From Flavobacteriaceae bacterium R38 (GTDB lineage: Bacteria; Bacteroidota; Bacteroidia; Flavobacteriales; Flavobacteriaceae): a stretch of 64,000 nt of DNA. Positions 7,511 through 15,577 of the stretch are shown here, piece by piece; within the stretch, counting starts at the first letter, position 1, and each line of letters begins with the position of its first letter. Made by a program: the position numbers and the translations under genes. The stretch lies in the NCBI GenBank assembly GCA_009901575.1, contig WXYP01000007.1, positions 124,001 through 188,000 on the forward strand. Reading direction: 5' to 3'. The notes under the pieces were generated by a model. The model was not told the origin of the DNA, did no database searches, and was given only the letters and a program-made list of their open reading frames with translations.

Positions 7511-8017
7511 TTAGTTGTCATATTCAGGAAATTCAATTTCCTCATCACTTGGCAACCAGCTATTATTTATTTTGTCAATTAATTCAATTAAATACTTCTT
7601 TACTTTTCTTTTGGTAAAGTCAATACAAACTACTTTATCAATTTCAAAATTATCATCACGGGCTAAAGTCGTTGCAAACCAAAACCCTTCTCCAAAATTT
7701 TTATGAGCAGTTGTTACTGGAGAAAATTCATAATCAAATTCTTTTTTAGTTTGCATTTCAAAGTCAACAGCTCTCCAGGATATTTCTTCATCAAAATACT
7801 GTTCTGTCATATGCCCTAAATTTCCCGCACTACAAGTATAAGATACATTATTGTCCATACATGTTTTTACAACTGATGGGATTAATTCTTCATCTTCTTT
7901 ATTCGCTATAGTGAATGCGACCCAATCATTTTTTGGAATAACCGACTTCCAATCAGAGTTATTTCGAATCTGAACGTAGTAAACTTTTCTTTTATTGACC
8001 CTACCTAAAAATTCCAT
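7511..8017 (-). CDS. hypothetical protein
   Basis: 168 residues with a clear ATG at 8017, cytoplasmic and soluble, with no signal peptide or membrane segment. Notable segments are KNDWVAFTIANKEDEELIPS, CMDNNVSYTCSAGNLGHMTE and NFGEGFWFATTLARDDNFEI. I do not recognise the domain with confidence. It starts 2 bases after the stop of the 105-residue protein at 8020-8337, so the two are translationally linked. Small uncharacterised pairs of this kind are often accessory genes. Confidence 0.7.
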   Translation of the reverse strand: MEFLGRVNKRKVYYVQIRNNSDWKSVIPKNDWVAFTIANKEDEELIPSVVKTCMDNNVSYTCSAGNLGHMTEQYFDEEISWRAVDFEMQTKKEFDYEFSPVTTAHKNFGEGFWFATTLARDDNFEIDKVVCIDFTKRKVKKYLIELIDKINNSWLPSDEEIEFPEYDN

Positions 8018-8019
8018 TT

Positions 8020-8337
8020 TTAATTTGATCCTTGGAAATATTCATATGCATAATTTTCAATTTCTCCACTCAATTGATTTCCTTTTTCATCTTTCAGATC
8101 ATATAGTTCTTGAATACCTCCTATTGGTGTACAGCCATCTAACCCTAGAAGAATACTATAAAAAATATCTGTAAATGATGAGTTCAAGACTTTTTTCATT
8201 ATTTCATTCTGTTGTTCAGTTAGATTAAGTGATTTAATTAACTGTCTAACTTCTGCCTCAGAATTCTTGCTTAAATATTCTTTTAGAAAGTTTTCTTTCT
8301 CTTTATAAAATGCTTTTACAAATTCTTCTGTTGTCAT
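8020..8337 (-). CDS. small helical hypothetical protein
   Basis: 105 residues, strongly charged and mostly helical at the N-terminus (EEFVKAFYKEKENFLKEYLS), with a more ordered C-terminal part around DIFYSILLGLDGCTPIGGIQ. ATG at 8337. No known domain is recognised. It forms a leftward group with the gene that follows 2 bases later and perhaps with the DUF2750 gene 68 bases upstream. An immunity or accessory role is possible, but nothing in the sequence proves it. Confidence 0.65.
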   Translation of the reverse strand: MTTEEFVKAFYKEKENFLKEYLSKNSEAEVRQLIKSLNLTEQQNEIMKKVLNSSFTDIFYSILLGLDGCTPIGGIQELYDLKDEKGNQLSGEIENYAYEYFQGSN

Positions 8338-8405
8338 TTTTCGTTGTGTATATGTTAGGTATCCTGAAGAGTATGTGTTATGACTTGTTACTCATAGTTT
8401 TTTCT

Positions 8406-8864
8406 TTATAAATTGCTGTCTATTATTTCCAAATATTCTTCAATAGATGCATAATTTTCTAAGTCAATTTTAATTCCATTAGTTTTTATCAGGTTTAAAA
8501 GATTTTTAGCTAACACTAATGGGTTTTCTTCATAACCAAATAATTGGTGATCAAAGTTTGTTCCTATAATTATATTATCTTGATACATCCCTGCACACCA
8601 GAATTCCAGAAAGTCCTTTAGGGGAATTAGTTCTAACTTAAAATTTTCATCATACCAGACATGTCTTGAAACCACTCCAGCTTCTTTTTTGTTAGACCAA
8701 AAAATCTGAAGTAGAAGTGGTTCTTCATCTTTATTTTCAAAATGATTACTTGAAGATGAAACAAAGCCATTTTCATTTCTTAAAGTCCAAACCTCTTGAG
8801 TTTCTATTACTTCTTTTAAAAACCTTTTATGTTTTAGTTGTATGTCTGCTGAATTCTTGAACAT
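8406..8864 (-). CDS. DUF2750 family protein
   Basis: About 152 residues from ATG 8864 (MFKNSADIQLKHKRFLKEVI); the longer frame to 8900 would need TTG. The pattern matches DUF2750: RFLKEVIETQEVWTL near the start, IFWSNKKEAGVVSRHVW in the middle, then LIPLKDFLEFWCAGMYQDNI and IGTNFDHQLFGYEENPLVLA. The family's function is unknown. Members are cytoplasmic and occur in accessory regions of many bacteria. It is the first gene of the leftward three-gene group. Confidence 0.75.
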   Translation of the reverse strand: MFKNSADIQLKHKRFLKEVIETQEVWTLRNENGFVSSSSNHFENKDEEPLLLQIFWSNKKEAGVVSRHVWYDENFKLELIPLKDFLEFWCAGMYQDNIIIGTNFDHQLFGYEENPLVLAKNLLNLIKTNGIKIDLENYASIEEYLEIIDSNL

Positions 8865-8930
8865 TACTTTTGATTGTAGGTGATAAGAATATAATAACAA
8901 TCATTATTATTCCATTATATAGAAATACCC

Positions 8931-10529
8931 TTAGTTCTTAATCCCAGGCTGTTTCAGTTGAAACCCTTCTTTAGCTTTTGCTTCATCTACCATTTTTTTG
9001 ACATCTGCCAGTAGACGTTTAGCATCATAAACTACTCCGTCTTTAATGGTGTATTTTACACCTCCAACACGTACAACCTCGTTGTTTTCGTTGAGTTTAA
9101 TGGCTCCTGTCCCGTACAATACTTTTAAGTTAACTAATGGATTTTCTTCTACAATAACAAAATCTGCCAGTTTACCTACTTGTATAGAACCTATTTTGTC
9201 GTCCATTCCTAAAGCCTCAGCACCATTTAGCGTTGCCGCCCGAACAACCTCTAACGGATGGAACCCGGCTTCACGTAACATTTCCAGTTCTCGTATATAA
9301 GCGAAACCGTATAATTGATAAATAAATCCTGAATCTGACCCTGTAGTAACACGCCCACCACGATTTTTATATTCGTTGATAAAAGTCATCCATAGCTGGA
9401 AATTCTGTTTCCATTCTACTTCTTGCTCTGTACCCCAATAATGCCAGTACGATCCGTGTGAGATTTTGCTAGGTTCATAAAATTTCCAAAGCGAAGGCAA
9501 TGTATAATCTTCATGCCATTCTGCTCTACGCGCTCTATGTAAATCCCTGCTGGCTTCGTAAATATTAAAAGTTGGATCTAATGTGAAATCTAAAGCGATT
9601 AATTCGTTCATTACCTTATTCCAGTGATCAGAATACGGCTTGGCAGCTTGTTTCCATAATTTACCGGCCTCTTCAAAACGATGTTGTTCATTCTGATAAT
9701 TGTAATCTAACGGATAATGCTGAACAGTTCTGTCTTCAAACAAAGCTTCCGGTAATCCATACCAATGCTCCATAGAAGTTAATCCCGCTCTTGCCGAATG
9801 TAATACATTCCATCGTGCTACACTTAATTGCGCATGATGACTGGCAGATCTTAACCCTAACTTTTTGTTTTCATCTAAAGCTGCTTTCATGATGTCTGGC
9901 TCAGCTCCAAAAAACTTAATTCCGTCTGCACCTCTTTTTGCATTTGCACGTACCCATGCTCTTGCCATCTCCGGTGTAGTAATTGGTGCATCGTTTAACG
10001 GATTAAAATTTGGACTGGACTGCCCGAATCTTGTCATTGTAAATATACGTGGCGCTACTATTTTATAAGTATCACTTTTCTTTTTCATATCTACAGACCA
10101 ATCCAAACCACGCCCGCCTACTTCTCTTATGGTCGTTACTCCGTGAGCCATCCATAATTTAAATACGTATTCCCAGTCTGCTCCTTGTCCTACTCCGCCT
10201 ATGTGTGCATGCATATCAATAAACCCCGGAAGTATATACATACCGGTAGCATCAATTTCTTTTCCTCCGGATTTTAATTTCGGACGACTGGATTCATCAA
10301 TCTTTACCCCGGGATACCCTACTACCTGTATATCGACAATCTTATTTTTTTCGACTACGATGTCTACAGGGCCTCTTGGCGGGGCTCCATCACCATTAAC
10401 TAGCGTAGCTCCTCTTATGATTAATTGAGAATGGGGTCCGTCACCTAAATAGGGGCCAGATTGCCGACCTAAAAGGGAGAATGAATAAAAAAACAGAATA
10501 AGTAAAAAAGGAAATTTAGACTTCATCAT
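8931..10529 (-). CDS. secreted amidohydrolase, imidazolonepropionase-like
   Basis: 532 residues with a signal peptide (MMKSKFPFLLILFFYSFSLL). The metal-dependent amidohydrolase fold is shown by FIDMHAHIGGVG (HxH), GADGIKFFGAEPD (the lysine that may be carboxylated), ASHHAQLSVARW and SMEHWYGL (metal His), and TTGSDSGF (Asp). The end has the usual beta-sandwich return (GSIQVGKLADFVIVEENPL). Family members hydrolyse cyclic amides or dipeptides; exported ones are often peptidase-like. Substrate unknown. A second, distinct member is at 49266-50684. A 61-base gap separates it from the DJ-1/PfpI gene upstream, so the two may be co-transcribed. Confidence 0.85.
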   Translation of the reverse strand: MMKSKFPFLLILFFYSFSLLGRQSGPYLGDGPHSQLIIRGATLVNGDGAPPRGPVDIVVEKNKIVDIQVVGYPGVKIDESSRPKLKSGGKEIDATGMYILPGFIDMHAHIGGVGQGADWEYVFKLWMAHGVTTIREVGGRGLDWSVDMKKKSDTYKIVAPRIFTMTRFGQSSPNFNPLNDAPITTPEMARAWVRANAKRGADGIKFFGAEPDIMKAALDENKKLGLRSASHHAQLSVARWNVLHSARAGLTSMEHWYGLPEALFEDRTVQHYPLDYNYQNEQHRFEEAGKLWKQAAKPYSDHWNKVMNELIALDFTLDPTFNIYEASRDLHRARRAEWHEDYTLPSLWKFYEPSKISHGSYWHYWGTEQEVEWKQNFQLWMTFINEYKNRGGRVTTGSDSGFIYQLYGFAYIRELEMLREAGFHPLEVVRAATLNGAEALGMDDKIGSIQVGKLADFVIVEENPLVNLKVLYGTGAIKLNENNEVVRVGGVKYTIKDGVVYDAKRLLADVKKMVDEAKAKEGFQLKQPGIKN

Positions 10530-10590
10530 ATGGTAGTTAGTGGATAATTTTTTTCGAGGATGAATTTACAAATAAATTAAAAAAATGACT

Positions 10591-11340
10591 CTAGTTATTG
10601 ATTACAATGTGCGGAACCTCTTCCAGGTTCCAGTCAATTACCAGTCCGCCCGAAAGTGACCTGGCTATTTCCGCTCCATATAAATATTCACATAGATACA
10701 GTGCGGCCTCAAAACTTTTAGCCCCACCGGCAGAGGTAATGTATTTTCCATCATGCACAAAGAGCGTTTCATCTCTGACATCTAAATTTGGAAACATTTC
10801 TTTGTATTTTTCAATATCCGATGGAAATGTAGTAGAAACAGAGTTGTCCAGTAATCCTGCTTTAGCCAGGACAAAAGCCCCATCACAATGTGAAGTCATG
10901 AAGAGTGCATTTTTATCGATTTCTTTTACAAAATTGATCATAGTTTCATCGTCCAGATCGGTATCCAGATGGTGTTCTGCACTAGGAATTACTAAAATAT
11001 CGATTTTAGGTAAATCATCTTTGGTATAATCGTAATCAGGAATCACCCGAACCCCTTCAAAAGTAGTAATCGGTTCTAGAGTATTAGCTACAGAAAAAAC
11101 ATTCATCTGTTTTATATTCTCCCTGTATTGTGTATGCTGAAAAATATCGTACGGAGCTGTGAATTCTGTGTTGTAAGTACCATCCATAATGAGAAAGGCT
11201 ACATTATAACGATTGGCTTCCAGTTTAGGAAAAACTCTTTCAGGTGTCTTAACAATTTCTTCTTCTTTTGGAGATTCATTTTTTTGAACACATGCAATAG
11301 CAAGAAAAGAAGAAAATAGAATCAATAAACGGTATTTCAT
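10591..11340 (-). CDS. DJ-1/PfpI family lipoprotein
   Basis: 249 residues with a lipoprotein signal (MKYRLLILFSSFLAIAC, lipobox LAIAC). The rest is a class I glutamine amidotransferase-like / DJ-1 fold: VAFLIMDGTYNTEFTAPYDI, DILVIPSAEHH, and the nucleophile elbow FMTSHCDGAFVLAKAGLLD, with Cys at its centre. The end contains ITSAGGAKSFEAALYLCEYL, seen in the amidase/isonitrile-hydratase-like branch. It probably sits in the periplasm, tethered to a membrane. Activity cannot be assigned within this family. The MFS gene upstream ends 36 bases before its start. Confidence 0.82.
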   Translation of the reverse strand: MKYRLLILFSSFLAIACVQKNESPKEEEIVKTPERVFPKLEANRYNVAFLIMDGTYNTEFTAPYDIFQHTQYRENIKQMNVFSVANTLEPITTFEGVRVIPDYDYTKDDLPKIDILVIPSAEHHLDTDLDDETMINFVKEIDKNALFMTSHCDGAFVLAKAGLLDNSVSTTFPSDIEKYKEMFPNLDVRDETLFVHDGKYITSAGGAKSFEAALYLCEYLYGAEIARSLSGGLVIDWNLEEVPHIVINN

Positions 11341-11376
11341 TGCAACAGATTTAAGATGAATGTCAAATATAAACTT

Positions 11377-12585
11377 TTAAGCACTAGTAACTGCTTCAGA
11401 TTTTTTTAAACTGAAGAGAATCAAGATACTCATCAAAAGAAAAAACATCATTAGATACCAATTGGTGTCAAATCCGAATTTTTCAACAACCTGCATTCCA
11501 ATTAGCGGAGCAAAAATATGTGCTAAAGAAAAACTCATGGTATAAAGTGCCATGTAGGCTCCTTTATTTTTGTTTTTGGCTCTCTGTAATGCAAAAGCAT
11601 TAGAAAACGGAAATGATATCATCTCTCCAAAAGAAACAGCCAGCATTCCTAAAATAACAAAAATGGCCCAGTCTGCGATATTTAAAAATAAGAAACTGAG
11701 AATGATTAAAGCAATTCCGTAATTGATGAGTTTAATTGTACTTTTTCCCGATTTTTCCAACTTAGCAATTAGTGGCATTTCAAATACGACAATAACAAAC
11801 CCATTAAGAAAAAAGATTAAACCAATCTCTTTAGGAGAAAAGTGAATAACCTCTTTATAGTATAATGGAATGGTACTGAAATACTGCATAAAAGTTATAA
11901 ACATTAATAAAATAGCCAGAAAAAACAACAAATACCTCTTGTCTTTGTATGGAGATTTACTGGAATCAGGGCGTTCATCACCTTTTAATTTTCGCGCTTG
12001 TTTTTTATCTAAAAGGATAGGGATAAGCAAAGCTCCGGTAATACAAGTCAATCCGTCAACCCAAAATAAACCATTGTATCCTATAAGCTCAATAATTAAA
12101 CCTCCCAATGCAGGACCTATAGAAAATCCTAAATTGATTGCCAATCGTATTAGAGTGACAGATCTTGTTTCGTTACCCGGTTTACTATATGCAGAAATAG
12201 CAACAAAAATGGCAGGCCTGAACATATCGGCTATTAATGTCAATATAAAAACTCCTGCACAAAGTGTCCAGAAGGCGTGAAAATATTGAAGTCCGATAAA
12301 AATAAAACCGGAAGAGAATAAACTCCATAACATAATAGGGTAGAATCCGATTCTATCGGAAAAACGCCCTCCTAAATACGATCCAAGTAAAGAACCTATT
12401 CCAAAGAACATCATAATCCAGCCAATATCTTTAAAGCTAAACCCTAAATCATCTTTTAAATAGATAGATAAAAAAGGAATTACCATGGTACCGGCTCTGT
12501 TGATAAAAGTAACAAAAGCCAATAACCATACTTCTTTGGAAAGCCCTTTAAACGACTCTGCGTATTTGAAAATTAAATTTCTCAT
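11377..12585 (-). CDS. MFS transporter, multidrug-exporter-like
   Basis: 402 residues with about 12 membrane segments. The major facilitator motif A is recognisable between helices 2 and 3 (GSYLGGRFSDRIGFYPIM), and the central cytoplasmic loop is charged (KKQARKLKGDERPDSSKSPY). The shape resembles MdtH/YceL-type drug exporters. ATG at 12585. What sets it apart is the 5' region: a 23-residue leader frame (12666-12737) and a strong terminator hairpin ending 16 bases before the start codon. This implies expression by attenuation and supports an inducible efflux role. Substrate is inferred, not shown. Confidence 0.85.
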   Translation of the reverse strand: MRNLIFKYAESFKGLSKEVWLLAFVTFINRAGTMVIPFLSIYLKDDLGFSFKDIGWIMMFFGIGSLLGSYLGGRFSDRIGFYPIMLWSLFSSGFIFIGLQYFHAFWTLCAGVFILTLIADMFRPAIFVAISAYSKPGNETRSVTLIRLAINLGFSIGPALGGLIIELIGYNGLFWVDGLTCITGALLIPILLDKKQARKLKGDERPDSSKSPYKDKRYLLFFLAILLMFITFMQYFSTIPLYYKEVIHFSPKEIGLIFFLNGFVIVVFEMPLIAKLEKSGKSTIKLINYGIALIILSFLFLNIADWAIFVILGMLAVSFGEMISFPFSNAFALQRAKNKNKGAYMALYTMSFSLAHIFAPLIGMQVVEKFGFDTNWYLMMFFLLMSILILFSLKKSEAVTSA

Positions 12586-12600
12586 GAATTACATGATTTT

Positions 12601-12635
12601 TAAAAATAAAAAAGCCCGGCAAATTTTGCCGGGCC
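12601..12635 (-). terminator. attenuator-like terminator just before the MFS gene
   Basis: On the minus strand GCCCGGCAAA pairs with TTTGCCGGGC (12625-12634 with 12614-12623), a perfect 10-bp stem with a one-base centre in a very GC-rich island, followed by TTTTTTATTTTTA. It lies between the leader frame and the MFS start codon, only 16 bases before the ATG. Its position inside the 5' leader rather than after a gene argues for conditional termination. Its 5' arm contains CCCGG, which could instead pair with CCGGG in the palindrome at 12681-12690 as an antiterminator. Confidence 0.8.
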
Positions 12636-12665
12636 AATGTTGTTGTATTTGTTTATTTAAAATGA

Positions 12666-12737
12666 TTACAAAACATAAGAGACCCGGGTCCTTTTATAAG
12701 GAACACACACTGTCCATTGTTTTATAATTGTTGTCAT
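12666..12737 (-). CDS. 23-residue leader peptide upstream of MFS gene
   Basis: ATG at 12737 and TAA at 12666-12668 enclose 23 codons. The product starts MTTIIKQWTVCVP and ends YKRTRVSYVL. An A-rich leader (aaaaaaagaaa) precedes the ATG, and a perfect -7 promoter element lies 20 bases upstream. The Arg-Thr-Arg near the end resembles the +X+ motif at which macrolide-bound ribosomes are known to stall. Those codons overlap the palindrome GACCCGGGTC (12681-12690), and TCCTT/AAGGA (12690-12703) forms a second small hairpin. A stalled ribosome here would cover the palindrome and change pairing with the terminator at 12601-12635. Translation is inferred from context. Confidence 0.6.
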   Translation of the reverse strand: MTTIIKQWTVCVPYKRTRVSYVL

Positions 12738-12756
12738 TTTCTTTTTTTGTTGCGTA

Positions 12757-12764
12757 CAAAACTA
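12757..12764 (-). promoter_or_regulatory. -7 promoter element for the leader/MFS transcript
   Basis: On the minus strand TAGTTTTG matches the Bacteroidota -7 consensus TAnnTTTG exactly. Transcription would start near 12750, giving a leader of only about 15 bases before the small frame at 12737. A clear -33 TTTG is not seen. Confidence 0.5.
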
Positions 12765-12928
12765 ATTAAAAAAAGAATAGGTTGTATTTTTGAACTTTAT
12801 AAAATGATGAAATAAGTGTGAGCAAAATTATTTTTTTGCGCACCAACCGAGAATAATTTTTTTAAGTGAATCTGCCTGTGGTAGGTAAGAGCAAAGCAGT
12901 TGATTTATACAGGAAATTTTTAAAGTAG

Positions 12929-13588
12929 ATGAAAAAGTTAGTTTGTTTAATAATATTCAGTGTTTTAATCTTATCCTGTAATCGTGGGAAACGTTATCAT
13001 GATTCAGAGAGTCAAACTATAGAGCCAATTCAGGAGGATATTCAGATAGATATTTTAAATGATGTCAGAACCTTTCAGAAAAAAATGAATACAGAATTTA
13101 AAGATCCTAGTATATCGCCCTTACTCGAGAAAGATAAAGTTAGGTTTACCGGACTTGACTTTTTTCCGATTAATACTACGTTCAGGGTGATTGCAAAATT
13201 TGTCAGGACACCAAATGAAATTCCTTTTTTAATGCCTACAACTACAGGAAGAAAATCTAAAGAAGTTAAATACGGTGAAATTCATTTTAAGATCAATGAA
13301 GAAGATTATAAACTGAATGTATACCAGGATCAGGATTTAAGGTTTGGTGGAGATCATAAAAATGATCTTTTCTTGCCTTTTAGAGATTTAACTAACGGGA
13401 TAGAGACGTATGGAGGTGGACGTTATATTAATTTAAAAATTCCTTCCGGAGATTCGATAACAGTCGATTTTAATAAAGCTTATAATCCGTACTGTGCGTA
13501 TAATGAAAATTATTCTTGCCCAATAGTTCCTTCACAAAACAGTTTAGCTGTAGAAATACTGGCAGGGGTAAAAGCTTTTAAAGAGTAA
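12929..13588 (+). CDS. DUF1684 lipoprotein
   Basis: 219 residues with a lipoprotein signal (MKKLVCLIIFSVLILSC). The C-terminal half shows the DUF1684 hallmarks: LFLPFRDLTNGIETYGGGRY, then VDFNKAYNPYCAYNENYSCP, and SLAVEILAGVKAFK at the end. The family's function is not established. The protein is probably anchored in the periplasm or outer membrane. It is divergent from the MFS leader, with about 190 bases between them, and the structured region at 13754-13908 lies downstream. Confidence 0.85.
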   Translation: MKKLVCLIIFSVLILSCNRGKRYHDSESQTIEPIQEDIQIDILNDVRTFQKKMNTEFKDPSISPLLEKDKVRFTGLDFFPINTTFRVIAKFVRTPNEIPFLMPTTTGRKSKEVKYGEIHFKINEEDYKLNVYQDQDLRFGGDHKNDLFLPFRDLTNGIETYGGGRYINLKIPSGDSITVDFNKAYNPYCAYNENYSCPIVPSQNSLAVEILAGVKAFKE

Positions 13589-13753
13589 AGAAGCGTTAAG
13601 AAGAGTATTAGGTTTACACCGAGCCCCCTGATAGTGACAAAATATAAAATACGTTGCAAAAAAGAAATTTCTTCATTTTCTCATTTTATCGGCTGTAAAA
13701 ATGGGAAGTTGACAAAAATTATACTAAAAAAAGCACTTTTTTTACGATATTTG

Positions 13754-13908
13754 TAAATGTGATTGTTTTCATAATTAAAAAAAGAATTAATTGTTTGGCA
13801 GTTAGTTGATTGAGAGATCAATTGTTATGTTTCGTTTTTTAATCAATCAATTTTTCTTTTTGAAAAAATTACATATACGGAGTACTTGGCGGAGTACTCC
13901 GTTTTTTT
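13754..13908 (+). ncRNA. candidate structured small RNA
   Basis: No gene lies downstream on the + strand, yet a strong terminator ends the segment. TTGATTGA at 13806-13813 pairs perfectly with TCAATCAA at 13843-13850. The same first bases, TTGAT, can instead pair with ATCAA at 13817-13821, so two exclusive folds exist. Upstream, GATATTTG at 13746-13753 is a one-mismatch -7 element. It could equally be the long 3' end of the DUF1684 transcript. Confidence 0.35.
13877..13908 (+). terminator. rho-independent terminator
   Basis: ACGGAGTACT at 13877-13886 pairs perfectly with AGTACTCCGT at 13893-13902 around the loop TGGCGG, followed by seven T. The T tract is only on the + strand side, so it ends a rightward transcript, not crcB. 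Confidence 0.8.
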
Positions 13909-13950
13909 GATTAATTACCTTAATAATGATTTATGTAGGAATTTCTAGAA

Positions 13951-14322
13951 TTAAAAAAACTTGACTACCCAACTTCCTATCCATACCGCTATTATGGCCA
14001 GGGAAAAACTAGCAATAGCATATACAGAAAAAGAAAACATATCTCCATTTTTTAGAAGTGCATGGTTTTCATATGCAAAAGTAGAGAAAGTGGTAAATCC
14101 ACCACAGAAACCTGTGGCCAAAAGAAGAGTTTGATTAGTGTTTAATGCATTGTTTTTTATAGCCAATCCGAGTATGATACCAATAAAAAAGCTCCCGAGA
14201 ATATTTGCAGCAAAAGTACCATAAGGGATACCTGTTTCGGAGTTATTAAGAAACTTTCCTATAAAATATCTTAAAACACTTCCAAATCCGCCACCTATAA
14301 AAACAAGTAAGAACTGTTTCAT
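13951..14322 (-). CDS. crcB: fluoride ion channel CrcB/FluC
   Basis: 123 residues and four membrane helices, the normal size of this dual-topology fluoride channel, which exports F- and protects cytoplasmic enzymes. Signature segments are FIGGGFGSVLRYFIGKFL, YGTFAANILGSFFIGIILG and TGFCGGFTTFSTFAYE. ATG at 14322. It follows the SRPBCC/GyrI gene by 76 bases but is separated from it by a terminator at 14341-14376. I saw no fluoride riboswitch in the short upstream gap. Confidence 0.93.
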   Translation of the reverse strand: MKQFLLVFIGGGFGSVLRYFIGKFLNNSETGIPYGTFAANILGSFFIGIILGLAIKNNALNTNQTLLLATGFCGGFTTFSTFAYENHALLKNGDMFSFSVYAIASFSLAIIAVWIGSWVVKFF

Positions 14323-14340
14323 TTATTTTGTTATAGTATT

Positions 14341-14376
14341 TATTAAAAACGTCACCCTAAAATATCAGGATGACGT
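14341..14376 (-). terminator. terminator of the SRPBCC/GyrI gene
   Basis: On the minus strand ACGTCATCCT (14376-14367) pairs with AGGGTGACGT (14358-14349), one G-U pair, around an 8-base loop. It is followed by TTTTTAATA. It lies 23 bases after the stop of 14399-15418 and ends inside the crcB upstream gap. Confidence 0.7.
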
Positions 14377-14398
14377 AAATATATTATTTTATTAAAAT

Positions 14399-15418
14399 TT
14401 ATTCTGATTTAACAGCGATATAAATTTCAGTAATCCAATCTGCCGGATTAGGAAGTAAACCAGGATCATTAGCAAAAACTTCTAAGCGAGGCCCATCTGT
14501 TTCTTCAAGGCCATTATCTTGAATATATTTAATTGCAGCTTCCCAAACTTTTTCCATATTGGAATAATCTCCTTTCAGAGTTGCTTTTACAGCTGTAAAA
14601 GATTGTATTTGACCTGTTAGGATATCACTTTCTCTATTAGTTATTACTTTTTCTGTAGTTGGAATACATGAAGAGAAGATAGTAGCATTGTTTTCTTCAT
14701 CCCATTCATGATAATAAATAAAAGGCATTCCGGCTGTTGTTATTTTATTTTTTGCAGCATACATTCCAACTTTAGGAAGCATTTCCGGTATTTTATTTTC
14801 TAATTCAGATATCTTGCTGGAAGCTGTATTATAAATATAAAAACCCCCGCTGTGTTGGGTGATACCATTCACTTCTACACTGTATTTTTTAGTACTGGCA
14901 ATAACGACACTGTCTAATTTTTCAAGCCCTCTTTCATACATAGGGCCCACATTTTTTTCCATAGAGCCTGCAAAGGTTGTATAAAGCTTGAAGAAGAAAT
15001 TTTTATTTCCTTTCATTCCCCAGGTAACTTCTGTACCATTTTCTACTTCTTTTAGCCTCCAATAAACATCAGATGGTTCAAAATCTCCGAATGTTAATTT
15101 TTGATCTAACGATTTATTTTTTATGGCAGAAACAGTTTCCATTTTTCCTTTTCCGTCTTTTCCTTCCCAAGAATAACCAGCTCCTTCTCCTACAGTATTT
15201 TCAGGATAATTAAAAGTCATAGAAGGATCTTCTTCTTGCCAGGGCCCCCAGTTTTCCCAGTTTTTATAATCATTGATATTATCGTAAATTATTGGAAGAG
15301 ATGTATTTATAGTTCGTGTTCTTGTCACTTCGTAATCATTGGGTTGTATTGCAACATAAATTGAAACAGCTATGATTACTATTAATATCAAGAATAAGAA
15401 ATACTTGATTATTTTCAT
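14399..15418 (-). CDS. SRPBCC domain protein with GyrI-like effector-binding domain
   Basis: About 339 residues from ATG 15418 (MKIIKYFLFLILIVIIAVSI, one N-terminal membrane anchor). The frame extends to 15511, but that part is not protein-like. Residues about 35-170 form a polyketide-cyclase/SRPBCC lipid-binding fold (INDYKNWENWGPWQEEDPSM, GAGYSWEGKDGKGKME). Residues about 185-335 form a GyrI/AraC-effector-like domain (YAAKNKITTAGMPFIYYHEW, IQDNGLEETDGPRLEVF). The pairing suggests binding of a small hydrophobic molecule at the membrane face. A terminator follows. Confidence 0.8.
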   Translation of the reverse strand: MKIIKYFLFLILIVIIAVSIYVAIQPNDYEVTRTRTINTSLPIIYDNINDYKNWENWGPWQEEDPSMTFNYPENTVGEGAGYSWEGKDGKGKMETVSAIKNKSLDQKLTFGDFEPSDVYWRLKEVENGTEVTWGMKGNKNFFFKLYTTFAGSMEKNVGPMYERGLEKLDSVVIASTKKYSVEVNGITQHSGGFYIYNTASSKISELENKIPEMLPKVGMYAAKNKITTAGMPFIYYHEWDEENNATIFSSCIPTTEKVITNRESDILTGQIQSFTAVKATLKGDYSNMEKVWEAAIKYIQDNGLEETDGPRLEVFANDPGLLPNPADWITEIYIAVKSE

Positions 15419-15577
15419 TTTTGTGCCTTGTTGGTTGTTACAAGCTAAGATACAAAAAATACCAAACTGAAATATTTTTTCAAATTTTAACAGTTTTAAT
15501 GTAAGCAACAAAATCTTTGAACGACCATATTAAAAAATGATCCTTCTAGATGAAGCATTTAAAATAAACAGAGAATA

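Larger units (their letters stand above)
13589..13950. other. gene-free stretch holding a possible small RNA
   Basis: 362 bases without a coding frame I can support. The first 150 bases hold no recognised signal apart from A/T runs. From about 13754 there is a structured segment ending in a strong + strand terminator (13877-13908), described separately. No fluoride riboswitch was recognised on either side of crcB. Confidence 0.6.

Noticed and set aside
10598-11029. 143-codon + strand frame opposite the DJ-1/PfpI gene
   Set aside because: It is the antisense shadow of a gene with clear family motifs and has no domain of its own.
14323-14398. Fluoride riboswitch before crcB
   Set aside because: The gap is short and is filled by the terminator of the gene upstream; no riboswitch core was recognisable.
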